A DNA stretch of 64,000 nucleotides from JAYOEY01 sp038120295 (GTDB lineage: Bacteria; Pseudomonadota; Alphaproteobacteria; MPNO01; UBA2964). The notes under the pieces are model-generated. The model made no database searches, was not told the DNA's origin, and saw nothing but the letters and a program-made list of their open reading frames with translations. This document shows positions 45,369 through 54,091 of this stretch, piece by piece. Both the position numbers and the translations under genes were made by a program. The DNA lies in the NCBI GenBank assembly GCA_038120295.1, contig JAYOLL010000004.1, positions 128,366-192,365 on the forward strand. The letters run 5' to 3'. Position 1 is the first letter of the stretch. Every line of letters starts with the position of its first letter.

Positions 45369-45751
45369 TTCCTCCTGCCCGGACGCTTCCGCTGTCCGGT
45401 GCGTCGTCGCGGCGGCTGGGCGATTTTGGACCGGCGCGCCGCCTCGTGCGCGCGCCCGGCCCATTCGGCGAGCTCGCCCGGGTCGTCGAACAGCCGTTCA
45501 GGTACGCGGTAGTACGACATCTCCACCGGGCGCGAATTGCCGTCATAGGTGAAGGGTTTTTCGCCCGCGTCCAGGTATTCCTGCCGGTTGTCGTCGTCGA
45601 CCTTGAAATAGAGGACGTCATGGGCGATCAGCCCGAACATCAGCCCATCGAGATAGAGTCCGTACCCGCCGAACATGGATCTCGCCTGCACCGGCCCGAA
45701 GGCGAGCAGAAGGCCTAGAACGCGGTCGCGGAATTCGGGATTGGGAGGCAT
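45365..45751 (-). CDS. TfoX N-terminal domain protein
   Basis: A 128-residue protein with the TfoX_N domain: FGPVQARSMFGGYGLYLDGLMFGLI, split here as PVQARSMFGGYGLY then DGLMFGLIAHDVLYFKVDD. It lacks the C-terminal TfoX domain, and its tail is highly basic (RRRTGQRKRPGRRK). TfoX/Sxy proteins regulate competence in gammaproteobacteria, but the role of single-domain members elsewhere is unclear. Translationally coupled to the ribbon-helix-helix gene. Confidence 0.85.
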   Translation of the reverse strand: MPPNPEFRDRVLGLLLAFGPVQARSMFGGYGLYLDGLMFGLIAHDVLYFKVDDDNRQEYLDAGEKPFTYDGNSRPVEMSYYRVPERLFDDPGELAEWAGRAHEAARRSKIAQPPRRRTGQRKRPGRRK

Positions 45752-45790
45752 AATGGCAATATAGCACGGGAAACAGAGAGGGCAGAACTG

Positions 45791-46264
45791 ATGTCAGGAC
45801 GGATCGAAGCGCGGCTGAAGGAACTCGGGATCGAACTGCCGGAGGCGCGGGCGCCCAAGGTAGCGCGGATCAAGGGAGCCAATATCGCGGGGAACATGCT
45901 CTACGTTTCCGGCCAGGTGCCGCAATGGAACGGCGAGCTGCCCTATATCGGCAAGGTCGGGCGCGACTTCTCGGTAGAAGAGGGCACGGCGGCGGCCCGG
46001 CTTTGCGCCCTCAACGTTCTGGCGCACGCGAAGGAAGCGCTCGACGGCGATCTCGACCGCATCGTCAAGGTGGCCAAGCTCAGGGGCTATGTGAACGCGA
46101 CCGAGGACCTCGACATGGTCGGCGGCGTTGTCAACGGGGCCTCGGACCTGATGGTTGAGGTGTTCGGCGAGGCCGGCCAGCACGCCCGCACCGTCGCCGG
46201 CGTCACCGTGATGCCGCTCGGCGTCGCAATCGAGGTGGAGGCGGATTTTCTGATCGAGGGGTAG
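45791..46264 (+). CDS. RidA/YjgF family protein
   Basis: A 157-residue member of the Rid superfamily, which as a whole removes reactive enamine/imine intermediates. It is the longer subgroup with ANIAGNMLYVSGQVPQWNG near residue 30, VLAHAKEALDGDLDRIVKV and VNATEDLDMVGGVVNGASDL (20). The catalytic Arg of true RidA (Arg105 type) is not obvious, so deaminase activity is uncertain. Divergent from the TfoX-like gene by 39 bases. Confidence 0.9.
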   Translation: MSGRIEARLKELGIELPEARAPKVARIKGANIAGNMLYVSGQVPQWNGELPYIGKVGRDFSVEEGTAAARLCALNVLAHAKEALDGDLDRIVKVAKLRGYVNATEDLDMVGGVVNGASDLMVEVFGEAGQHARTVAGVTVMPLGVAIEVEADFLIEG

Positions 46265-46288
46265 TCGTTGGTGGCCGGAGCCAAAAAC

Positions 46289-47011
46289 ATGATTATCGAA
46301 GATGCCAAGGGAAACACGATCTCCAATATTTCCGAATGGAAAAAAATCTACGCCTCGCCTCGTTCCGAACATCAGTGGAGGGTTGGTCGAAGCGCCCAGT
46401 CGGTAGCGGAGTTTGTTTTGAACCATGATGGCACCCAGCGGTTGGCGGAAAAAATTTCAGAGGCGCTGACCCAACCGGTAATATTCGAAAAAGCCGTGCC
46501 GGAATTCGAGGTCAGATTCGATGAATTCGGGCACGGGCGGATGCACGATCTTGCGATTACCGGCAGGGTCGGCGAAAGCCAAAGGCTTTTCGTCGGTGTT
46601 GAGGCCAAGGTCGATGAACCTTTCGGGGAGATAGTGAGAGAGTCGTATCTGAGAGCGAAGACCCGGCAGATATCCGGCAAATCGACCAATGCGCCCCGGC
46701 GGATCGAGGGCCTGCTTAAGATGCATTTCAGCAATGACGATCCGAAAATGTTCGACGTGCGATACCAGCTTCTCTACGCCACGGCGGGCACCGTTGCGGC
46801 CGGCGCGGATATTTCGGTTCTTTATGTCGTTGTCTTCAGGACGAAGCTTTATGACCCCGTCAAAGGCGCGGAAAATTACAGAGATTATCTGGATTTCATG
46901 ACGAAAGTCGGCGCTGAGCCGATGAAGCTTTCTGACGGGTCCGTTCAGGGGCACCAGCTATCGATAAACGGAAAGGAACTTCTTTGCCTCTACGAAACAA
47001 TCGATCTTTGA
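46289..47011 (+). CDS. orphan protein with PD-(D/E)XK nuclease-like core
   Basis: A 240-residue protein from the ATG at 46289 (GGAG eight bases upstream; TTG and GTG codons a little upstream are weaker starts). The middle reads HDLAITG with Asp87, then FVGVEAKVDEPFG with Glu105 and Lys107, matching the D...ExK active-site pattern of the PD-(D/E)XK fold; Glu72 could be the extra acidic residue. No DNA-binding or toxin/antitoxin partner is next to it. Codon third positions are less G/C than in neighbours, which suggests recent acquisition. Function unknown. Confidence 0.75.
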   Translation: MIIEDAKGNTISNISEWKKIYASPRSEHQWRVGRSAQSVAEFVLNHDGTQRLAEKISEALTQPVIFEKAVPEFEVRFDEFGHGRMHDLAITGRVGESQRLFVGVEAKVDEPFGEIVRESYLRAKTRQISGKSTNAPRRIEGLLKMHFSNDDPKMFDVRYQLLYATAGTVAAGADISVLYVVVFRTKLYDPVKGAENYRDYLDFMTKVGAEPMKLSDGSVQGHQLSINGKELLCLYETIDL

Positions 47012-47015
47012 CGCT

Positions 47016-48050
47016 TTAAGCCGACGGCTGCGGCCGCAACACAAACCGCCCATCCCCCGGATAACACCCCTCCGCCTCGGCCAGCCGCCGGACCAGCGCA
47101 TAAACCATATCGATGACCGGCGTATCCGCGCCGACCAGCCGGGCGATTTCGGCGACGGCGCCGATGATGTCGTCGACTTCCATCATCTTGCCGGCCTCCA
47201 GATCCTGCAGGGTCGAGGGCTTGTGGGGCGAGTTGCCGGGGGTGTTGTTGGCGACGCGCGTCTCGATTTCCGCCGAGATATCGATGCCCAGCCCGGCCGC
47301 GACCGCGCCGGCTTCGCGCATCATGGCGATTTCGATGGCTCGGCAGCCGGGGTCGCCATGGACCTGCCCGTGGGTCGAACGGGTCAGCACGCAGAGCGTT
47401 GCTCCCGCGACGTTGGAGAGCAGTTTGACCCAGATATTGCGGCGGATGTTTTCGGCCAGCGGAGCGTCGATATCGGTGCCGGCGAAGGCGGCGGCCAGCC
47501 GTTCGGCGCGCTCGCTGCTTCCACCTTCCGAATTTTTGGTCGGCTCGCCGATGGCCAGCGACCGCTTCTTCATCGTGTGGTTGACATATCCCGGCCTGGG
47601 CAGCGCACAGGAGCCGTTGATCACGCCTCCGAGCACCCGTTCCGGCCCGATGGCGTTCCAGACGCGCCGGTCGGAATCGACCGAGCGCAGCCGGTGGCCT
47701 TCAAACGCATCGCCGGTGCCATGGAAATACCACCACGGGATTCCGTTCTGCGCCGCGACGACGACTGTGTCCGGTCCGATCAGCGGGGCGGCGGCTTCCG
47801 CCGCATCGGCTGCATGGTGCGCCTTGACGGTAAAGATCACCGCGTCCTGGACGCCGACCGCCGCCGGGTCGTCCGTGCAGGCGGGGTGCGTTACGCGTTC
47901 CTCGCCGTTCATGTTGACGGTGAGCCCGTTCGCCCGCATTGCCTCCAGATGCGCGCCGCGCGCGATCAGCGTCACGGCCTCGCCGGCCCGCGCCAGCTCG
48001 CCGCCGATCATCGATCCGGTCGCGCCTGCGCCGAAGATGGTGATTTTCAT
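47016..48050 (-). CDS. 2-dehydropantoate 2-reductase family protein (PanE-like)
   Basis: NADPH-dependent ketopantoate reductase-type oxidoreductase, 344 residues from the ATG at 48050. N-terminal Rossmann motif FGAGATGSMIGGELARAG, TVKAHHAADA, QNGIPWWYFHG and the catalytic Lys region NIWVKLLSNVAGATLC, with a C-terminal helical domain (HKPSTLQDLEAGKMMEVDDI, 20). Ketopantoate reductases of this longer form often act on other 2-oxo acids, so a panE symbol is not given. Confidence 0.85.
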   Translation of the reverse strand: MKITIFGAGATGSMIGGELARAGEAVTLIARGAHLEAMRANGLTVNMNGEERVTHPACTDDPAAVGVQDAVIFTVKAHHAADAAEAAAPLIGPDTVVVAAQNGIPWWYFHGTGDAFEGHRLRSVDSDRRVWNAIGPERVLGGVINGSCALPRPGYVNHTMKKRSLAIGEPTKNSEGGSSERAERLAAAFAGTDIDAPLAENIRRNIWVKLLSNVAGATLCVLTRSTHGQVHGDPGCRAIEIAMMREAGAVAAGLGIDISAEIETRVANNTPGNSPHKPSTLQDLEAGKMMEVDDIIGAVAEIARLVGADTPVIDMVYALVRRLAEAEGCYPGDGRFVLRPQPSA

Positions 48051-48130
48051 GAGGTGGTTCCGTGTTTCGTCCGTCAAGTGTCTCATCCAAATTTACGGAT
48101 AAACGCGCAAGACGTCTGCCCTCACACCGA

Positions 48131-48212
48131 TGTCATCCCGGCCCCAAATTTTTTGGGAGCCGGGAACCAGTCTTCAGCTGCCGCTGGACCCCGGGTCAAG
48201 CCCGGGGTGACA
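48131..48212. repeat. palindromic intergenic repeat (GTCATCCCGG type)
   Basis: TGTCATCCCGGCC at the left and CCCGGGGTGACA at the right are near-inverted copies, with GGGAGCCGGGAACCAG and CTGGACCCCGGGTC as inner arms. This matches the common dispersed REP-like element of alphaproteobacteria. It sits between panE-like and mug genes. Confidence 0.8.
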
Positions 48213-48245
48213 ATTATTGTAGTTGGAAGAGTTGGGGCGGCTCGG

Positions 48246-48794
48246 TTACAGGCCCCTCACCATCGCCGCCAGCTCCCGCCAAGGGGCTTCGTCCCAGTAG
48301 CGCACGGCGAGACCGGAGGGGGAGGGGAGGACGAACAGGGCGGTCTCGTCCGCCGTTTCCTCCTGCAGCCCGTACGCCACCTGCGCATTGCCATGAAAAT
48401 GGCTGAACCAGACCTGAGCTGCCCGCTTGCCGACGAAAGCGAGGAGGCGGGGGCGGTAGCGCTCGATTTTCCCGCGCAACGCCTCCGGGTCGTCGGAGTC
48501 TTTCGGCAGGGACGCATCGCTGCCCGACGCGTGTTTGGTCATATCGGTGAGGCCCAGCCCGTAATCGGGCAGGGTGCGGAATTCTTCCGGCTTCAGGAGG
48601 CGGGGCGTGAGCCCCATCGCGTGGAGCGTCGGCCAGAATTTATTGCCCGGCCCGGCATAGTACGATCCCTTGCGGGCTGACACCGTGCCGGCCGCGCTGC
48701 CGCAGAAAACCGAGTCGAGCCCGGGCTCGAGAATGTCGGGCAGGACGGGAAGCGTGTCGCTCAGGCGGCGGCCCTGATGCCGAGCCGGCCCCAT
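48246..48794 (-). CDS. Mug-like uracil/mismatch DNA glycosylase with altered motif I
   Basis: A 182-residue protein of the uracil-DNA glycosylase superfamily, closest to Mug. KGSYYAGPGNKFWPTLHAMG and VLPSPSGLAVRY match Mug regions. Motif I reads CGSAAG (31-36) where Mug has GxNPG, so the catalytic Asn is missing, and motif II has Ser instead of Asn before PSG. It may use another mechanism or substrate. The ATG at 48794 overlaps the end of hemA by 34 bases and its ribosome site is weak; the true start could be a few codons in. Confidence 0.78.
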   Translation of the reverse strand: MGPARHQGRRLSDTLPVLPDILEPGLDSVFCGSAAGTVSARKGSYYAGPGNKFWPTLHAMGLTPRLLKPEEFRTLPDYGLGLTDMTKHASGSDASLPKDSDDPEALRGKIERYRPRLLAFVGKRAAQVWFSHFHGNAQVAYGLQEETADETALFVLPSPSGLAVRYWDEAPWRELAAMVRGL

Positions 48795-49978
48795 ATCTCG
48801 GTCAGCGCGTCGACCAGCCGCTTCATCTCGTCATCGCCGTGAAATGGTGTCGGCGTGAGGCGCAGCCGCTCGGTCCCCTTGGGCACGGTCGGGTAGTTGA
48901 TGGGCTGGACATAGATTCCGTATCGGTCCATCAGATCGTCGGTGACCTGCTTGCACAGCACCGGGTCGCCCACCATCACCGGCACGATATGAGATACCGA
49001 CGGGAGGACCGGCAGGCCGGCGTCGCGCAGCATGGTCTTAAGCGTTTCGGCGCGTTCCTGATGGCGGTCGCGGTCGGGCTGACCGTTCTCGCGCACATGC
49101 TTCACGCTCTCGACCGCGGCGGCGGCAATGGCCGGCGGCAGGGAGGTCGTGAAGATGAAACCGTTGGCGTAGGAGCGGACGAAATCGCACAGCTTTTCGG
49201 TCGCCGCGATATAGCCGCCGACCACGCCGAATGCCTTGGCGAGCGTGCCCTGGATGACCGTGATGCGCTCCATCTGTCCGTCGCGCTCGGCGACGCCCGC
49301 GCCGCGCGGCCCGTACATGCCGACGGCGTGGACCTCGTCGAGATAGGTCATCGCATTGTACTTGTCGGCCAGATCGCAGAATTCCCTGATCGGTGCGATA
49401 TCGCCGTCCATCGAATAGACGGATTCGAAGACGATGATCTTGGGCCGTTCGATGGGCAGGGCGGCAAGCTTGCGTTCGAGATCTTCCACGCTGTTATGCT
49501 CGAAAATCTGCTTTTCGGCGCGCGAATGGCGGATGCCGGCGATCATCGAGGCGTGGTTGTAGGAATCCGACAGCAGGACGCAGTCGGGAATATTTGCAGC
49601 CAGCGTGCTGAGAGCGGCTTCGTTCGCGACGTAGCCGGACGTGAAGATCAGCGCCGCTTCGGTGTTGTGGAGCGTCGCGAGCTCGTTTTCCAGCAGCACG
49701 TGGTAGTGGCTGGTGCCCGCGATATTGCGGGTCCCGCCCGCGCCCGCGCCGACCTTGTCGGCGGCGTCTTTCAGCGCGCCCAGCACCTTCGGGTTCTGGC
49801 CCATGCCGAGATAGTCGTTGCTGCACCAGACGGTGATTTCCCTGGTGTGGCCGTTGGCGTCGTAATTGGTTGCGTGCGGAAAGTCGCCCGCGTGGCGCTC
49901 GAGCTCCGCGAATACACGGTAGCGGCCTTCGGCCCTGATTTGCCCGATGGCGTCCCTGAAGAACGCTTCGTAGTCCAT
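48761..49978 (-). CDS. hemA: 5-aminolevulinate synthase
   Basis: Pyridoxal-phosphate enzyme that condenses glycine and succinyl-CoA, the alphaproteobacterial route to heme. Its 405 residues carry NDYLGMGQNPKVL, GAGAGGTRNIAGT, SDSYNHASMI, DEVHAVGMYGPRGAG and the PLP Lys248 in GTLAKAFGVVGGY. Length and motifs are fully typical. It lies downstream of an aminotransferase gene after a 137-bp gap and overlaps the mug-like gene. Confidence 0.97.
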   Translation of the reverse strand: MDYEAFFRDAIGQIRAEGRYRVFAELERHAGDFPHATNYDANGHTREITVWCSNDYLGMGQNPKVLGALKDAADKVGAGAGGTRNIAGTSHYHVLLENELATLHNTEAALIFTSGYVANEAALSTLAANIPDCVLLSDSYNHASMIAGIRHSRAEKQIFEHNSVEDLERKLAALPIERPKIIVFESVYSMDGDIAPIREFCDLADKYNAMTYLDEVHAVGMYGPRGAGVAERDGQMERITVIQGTLAKAFGVVGGYIAATEKLCDFVRSYANGFIFTTSLPPAIAAAAVESVKHVRENGQPDRDRHQERAETLKTMLRDAGLPVLPSVSHIVPVMVGDPVLCKQVTDDLMDRYGIYVQPINYPTVPKGTERLRLTPTPFHGDDEMKRLVDALTEIWGRLGIRAAA

Positions 49979-50115
49979 ATTCTCATTCTCCGACTGTCGG
50001 TGCGACCGGATAACACATCATACAGGCCGTGTATTCCGGTTTAAAGCCGACAAATTAACCTTCCGTTAAACCAGATTAAGCCGATTTTCGGCCTTTTGTC
50101 GCAGTTTTCCGTATT

Positions 50116-51489
50116 TCAGGCGGCCCATTCCGTCGTTTCGTCCAGCGCTTTGCTGAACATCGCGAACATATCCCGAATCTGGTCCGGCTCGATGATCAAG
50201 GGCGGCGAAAAGGCGATCCGGTCGCCCATCGCGCGGACGATCAACCCGTGTTCCTTCGCCCGTTCGACCAGATATGGCCCGATCTTGCGCGCGGGATCGA
50301 AGGCTTTCTTCGTCGCCCTGTCTTCGATCAGTTCGGCGACCGCCAGCATGCCGATACCGGTAGCCTCGCCGACCAACGGATGATCCGCGAAATGCCGAAT
50401 GCCGTCCTGCAGGACAGGCTCGGTTTCCCGCACGCGGGCGAGCAGATCCATCTCCTCGTATACCTTGAGCGTCTCCACCGCGACGGCGGCGGCCACAGGG
50501 TGACCGGAATAGGTAAAACCGTGACCGAGCGTGCCGATATCGGCGCTCTGTTCGGCGATGGGTCGGAAAGTCCGCTCGTTCACCATCACCGCCGAGATCG
50601 GAATATAGCCCGATGTCAGCGCCTTGGCGCAGGTCAGAATGTCGGGCTCGATGCCGAAACTCTGGCTGCCCCACATATTGCCGGTGCGTCCGAATCCGCA
50701 GATCACCTCGTCGGCGACCAGCAGCACGTCGTGCTTCTTCAGCACCACCTGGATCTTCTCGAAATAGGTCGCGGGCGGGATCAGCACGCCGCCGGCGCCC
50801 ATTACCGGTTCGGCGAAAAAGGCGGCGATGGTTTCCGGCCCTTCCGCCTCGATCAGCGCGTCGAGATTGTCGGCGCAGCGCGTGGCGTACGCTTCTTCGC
50901 TCTCGCCGTCCTCGCCGAAACGCCAGTAATGCGGGCAGTCGGTATGGAGGAATCCTGAAATCGGCAGGTCGAACGCCTGGTGGTTCAGCGGCGTGCCGGT
51001 GACGCTGGCCGCGGCGATGGTGACCCCGTGATAGCCGCGCACGCGACCGATGATTTTCTTCTTCTCGGGCTTACCCAGCGCGTTGCTGCGGTACCAGATC
51101 AGCTTGATCGCAGTGTCATTGGCCTCCGAGCCGGAATTGGCGAAGAAAACCTTCGACATCTCGACCGGTGCCAGCGCGAGCAACCGTTCGGCCAGCTCGA
51201 TCTGGATGTCGTGACCCTTCTGGTTGAAGCCGTGATAGAAGGGCAGGCGCCTGATCTGGTCCGCCGCCGCCTGCGCCAGCCGTTCCTGCCCGAATCCGAG
51301 AGACGCGCACCACAGGCCGGACATGCCTTCCAGATAGCGGTTGCCCGCATCGTCGAAGACATACACGCCTTCGCCGCGGGTCATGATCAGCGAGCCTTCG
51401 GCCTCGTTGGCAAGCCCGTTGGTGTAGGGGTGCAGGACCGACGCTGCGTCGCGCGCGGCCAGCGAGTTGGGGAGAGGGATGTCCGCCAT
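50116..51489 (-). CDS. class III omega-aminotransferase
   Basis: PLP-dependent transaminase of the beta-alanine/putrescine-pyruvate type, 457 residues from the ATG at 51489. It shows the NSGSEANDTAIKL phosphate-binding segment, GRVRGYHG, DEVICGFGRTG and the PLP Lys289 in CAKALTSGYIPIS. An aspartate-aminotransferase-family label is common for these, but the amino donor cannot be read from the sequence. Its 17-base gap to moaA suggests co-transcription. Confidence 0.9.
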   Translation of the reverse strand: MADIPLPNSLAARDAASVLHPYTNGLANEAEGSLIMTRGEGVYVFDDAGNRYLEGMSGLWCASLGFGQERLAQAAADQIRRLPFYHGFNQKGHDIQIELAERLLALAPVEMSKVFFANSGSEANDTAIKLIWYRSNALGKPEKKKIIGRVRGYHGVTIAAASVTGTPLNHQAFDLPISGFLHTDCPHYWRFGEDGESEEAYATRCADNLDALIEAEGPETIAAFFAEPVMGAGGVLIPPATYFEKIQVVLKKHDVLLVADEVICGFGRTGNMWGSQSFGIEPDILTCAKALTSGYIPISAVMVNERTFRPIAEQSADIGTLGHGFTYSGHPVAAAVAVETLKVYEEMDLLARVRETEPVLQDGIRHFADHPLVGEATGIGMLAVAELIEDRATKKAFDPARKIGPYLVERAKEHGLIVRAMGDRIAFSPPLIIEPDQIRDMFAMFSKALDETTEWAA

Positions 51490-51506
51490 CGTCCGGAGCG
51501 GCGGTC

Positions 51507-52508
51507 TCAGCCGCCGGTGACGCTCATGTGGCGTTCGACGGCGGGCGCGCGCGTGCGCCGGTCGATGACGAAATCGTGGCCCTTCGGCTTGCGGCCGATG
51601 GCTTCGTCGATGGCGGCCATCAGCGCTGTGTTGTCGTCGTCGGCGCGCACCGCGGCGCGCAGATCGGCGTCGTCGTCCTGACCGAGGCACATATAGAGCA
51701 TGCCGGTGCAGGTCAGCCGCACGCGGTTGCAGCTTTCGCAGAAATTATGGGTCAGCGGCGTAATAAAGCCGATCCGTCCGCCGGTTTCCTTCACCTTCAC
51801 ATAACGCGCCGGCCCGCCGGTCGAATAGTCGATGTCTTCCAGCGTCCAGCTTTCCTTGAGCTTTGCGCGCACCATGGAAAGCGGCAGATACTGATCGAGC
51901 CGGGTCTCGCCGATTTCGCCCATCGGCATGACCTCGATGAAGGTCAAATCGAACCCTTCGTCGCCGCACCAGCCGACCAGCCGGTCGAACTCGCCGTCAT
52001 TGACGCCCTTGAGCGCCACCGCGTTGATCTTGATGGCGAGTCCGGCGCGTTTGGCGGCTTCCAGCCCGGCCAGAACCTTTTCGAGCTTTCCCCATCTCGT
52101 GATGGCGGTGAATTTTTCCGCATCCAGCGTGTCGAGGGAGACGTTGAGGCGTTTTACGCCCGCATCGGCGAGCGGCTGCGCGTATTTTTCCAGCTGGCTG
52201 GCGTTGGTGGTGAGCGTCAGTTCGCGCAGTGAGCCGGTCTTCAGATGGCGCGACAGGGACTCGATCAGCCACATGATGTTCCTGCGCACCAAAGGCTCGC
52301 CGCCTGTCAGCCGCAGCTTGGTGACGCCGCGCTCGACGAAGGCGGAACAGACGCGTTCGAGCTCTTCCAGCGACAGGATGTCCTTCTTGGGCAGGAAGGT
52401 CATGTCCTCCGCCATGCAGTAGACGCAGCGGAAATCGCACCGGTCGGTGACCGATACGCGAAGATAATCCACCGTCCGCCCGTGCGGGTCGATCAGAGGT
52501 CCGTCCAT
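51507..52508 (-). CDS. moaA: GTP 3',8-cyclase MoaA (molybdenum cofactor synthesis)
   Basis: Radical SAM enzyme that starts molybdopterin synthesis from GTP. From the ATG at 52508 it is 333 residues, with the SAM [4Fe-4S] motif CDFRCVYC, LRLTGGEPLVR, the second cluster CESCNRVRLTCTG, and the C-terminal Gly-Gly needed for activity (VTGG end). MoaC was not found nearby. Divergent from fdhD across 111 bases, next to other molybdenum-enzyme genes. Confidence 0.96.
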   Translation of the reverse strand: MDGPLIDPHGRTVDYLRVSVTDRCDFRCVYCMAEDMTFLPKKDILSLEELERVCSAFVERGVTKLRLTGGEPLVRRNIMWLIESLSRHLKTGSLRELTLTTNASQLEKYAQPLADAGVKRLNVSLDTLDAEKFTAITRWGKLEKVLAGLEAAKRAGLAIKINAVALKGVNDGEFDRLVGWCGDEGFDLTFIEVMPMGEIGETRLDQYLPLSMVRAKLKESWTLEDIDYSTGGPARYVKVKETGGRIGFITPLTHNFCESCNRVRLTCTGMLYMCLGQDDDADLRAAVRADDDNTALMAAIDEAIGRKPKGHDFVIDRRTRAPAVERHMSVTGG

Positions 52509-52619
52509 GTTCCTGTCCGAAAGCGTTATTCCCAACTGAATATAGCGCTGCCGATAGCTCCGGAAAAGGGGGGCGTCAAATCTGTTGCCCTGCTTTTCCC
52601 GTCGCCCCATAGTCACGCC

Positions 52620-53504
52620 ATGGCAAGCTACATGGTTTCCCCCGATCCCGCCGATCCGCGTCTCACCGAACGGGTGCGCGGCACCGACCAGAACGGCGAT
52701 CCCATCGAAACCTCGGTGACTGTCGAGCGCCCGCTAACCCTGTTTCTCAACGGTCAGGAAATCGTCACCATGATGACGATCGGCGACTACCCGGAATGCC
52801 TGGCGGTCGGGTTTCTGCTCAACCAGAACATGCTGCGCCATGATGACAGGATCGAGAGCATCGATATAGACGACGATCTCGGCGTGGTGGTGGTCCGCAC
52901 GGAGCGCGAAACCGATTACGAGCAGAAGCTGAAGAAAAAGACCCGCACGTCGGGCTGCGCCGTCGGCACGGTGTTCGGCGACGTGATGGAACGGTTCGAG
53001 GAGGTGACACTTAACCCGAAGCAGCGGTTCCACACCTCCTGGCTCTATACGCTTGCGAAGAAGATCAACAACACGCCGAGCCTCTATCTGGAAGCGGGTG
53101 CGATTCATGGCTGCGTACTGTGCGAAAGGACAAGGCCGCTGATCTATATGGAAGATGTCGGGCGGCATAACGCGGTCGACAAGATCGCCGGCTACATGTT
53201 TCTCAACCGCATCTCGCCCATTGGTAAGCTGTTCTACACCACGGGCCGGCTGACCAGTGAGATGGTCATCAAGACGGTGCAGATGGAAATCCCGATCCTG
53301 ATTTCGCGCTCGGGCTTCACCGCCTGGGGGGTGGAGCTCGCGCGCCAGGCGAACCTCACGTTGATCGGGCGCGCCCGCGGCAGGCGGTTCGTCGCGCTGG
53401 CGGGCGAGGATCGCATCGTGTTCGACGCCGACCCGAAACGCATCGATGACGAGGCGCCGCATCTGCAGCGCAAGGCGGCACGAGCCGAAGACGCGGCGGT
53501 CTAA
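52620..53504 (+). CDS. fdhD: formate dehydrogenase sulfurtransferase FdhD
   Basis: Transfers sulfur to the molybdenum cofactor of formate dehydrogenase. From the ATG at 52620 it is 294 residues; no strong ribosome site is visible, so the start is moderately certain. The CxxC pair (HGCVLC), MEDVGRHNAVDKIAGYMF and TTGRLTSEMVIK are the FdhD hallmarks. Followed 5 bases later by the GIY-YIG-like gene. Confidence 0.93.
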   Translation: MASYMVSPDPADPRLTERVRGTDQNGDPIETSVTVERPLTLFLNGQEIVTMMTIGDYPECLAVGFLLNQNMLRHDDRIESIDIDDDLGVVVVRTERETDYEQKLKKKTRTSGCAVGTVFGDVMERFEEVTLNPKQRFHTSWLYTLAKKINNTPSLYLEAGAIHGCVLCERTRPLIYMEDVGRHNAVDKIAGYMFLNRISPIGKLFYTTGRLTSEMVIKTVQMEIPILISRSGFTAWGVELARQANLTLIGRARGRRFVALAGEDRIVFDADPKRIDDEAPHLQRKAARAEDAAV

Positions 53505-53509
53505 AGTTT

Positions 53510-54091
53510 ATGGAACTCGTTCTCCAGTGGCGGGGACCGGTCGGGCCCGGCCTGTTTCCCGGCGACATCGACGGGCGGGAGGCCCTGTCGGCCGCCGGCG
53601 TTTATCTGCGGGTCAAACCGTATGAGAGCGGTCGGCTGGTCGGCTATGTCGGCCAGTCAAAGAACCTGCTGCAACGGTTCGATCAGCATCTGACGCAGAT
53701 CCTGTCACTGAACGTTCCGCTGCGCGACGAAACCGGGCTGCCGGTCGATACAGGCGACCGGCTTTCCCTGCTTAACGCGCTTGGCGAATCCGGGCCGCTG
53801 GCGCTTGCCGAGGCGCGGCGTACGAGGTTCTTCTTCGCCCGCGCCGAAGACGGGTTCGATGCGGACTATCTCACTTTGCTCGAAGCGGTGCTGAAGGAAC
53901 GCGCGGACGCCATGCTCGGCGGCGCCTGCGAAAACGTACAGACCATCGCCGCCGGCGCGTTCGATCACGATCTCGACGTGATCCACGATTTCAGCCTGCT
54001 GAACGCAGACGGACTGGCGACTATCCAGTCCGTCATCGGCGCCGATCCGATCCGTATTCCAGCGGCGCAGGAGTTCGATCATGCAGGTTGA
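53510..54091 (+). CDS. GIY-YIG nuclease-like protein in a molybdenum-cofactor gene set
   Basis: A 193-residue protein with a GIY-YIG-like layout: GVY at 30-32, YVG at 46-48 (in GYVGQSKNLLQRFDQH), a conserved-type Arg at 56 and His at 60, and Glu125 in LTLLEAVL at the place of the metal-binding Glu. Tyr, Tyr, Arg and Glu needed for catalysis in this fold are all present. It lies 5 bases after fdhD and overlaps mobA by 11 bases, so it is co-expressed with cofactor genes; why is unclear. No helix-turn-helix or zinc finger is visible. Confidence 0.78.
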   Translation: MELVLQWRGPVGPGLFPGDIDGREALSAAGVYLRVKPYESGRLVGYVGQSKNLLQRFDQHLTQILSLNVPLRDETGLPVDTGDRLSLLNALGESGPLALAEARRTRFFFARAEDGFDADYLTLLEAVLKERADAMLGGACENVQTIAAGAFDHDLDVIHDFSLLNADGLATIQSVIGADPIRIPAAQEFDHAG

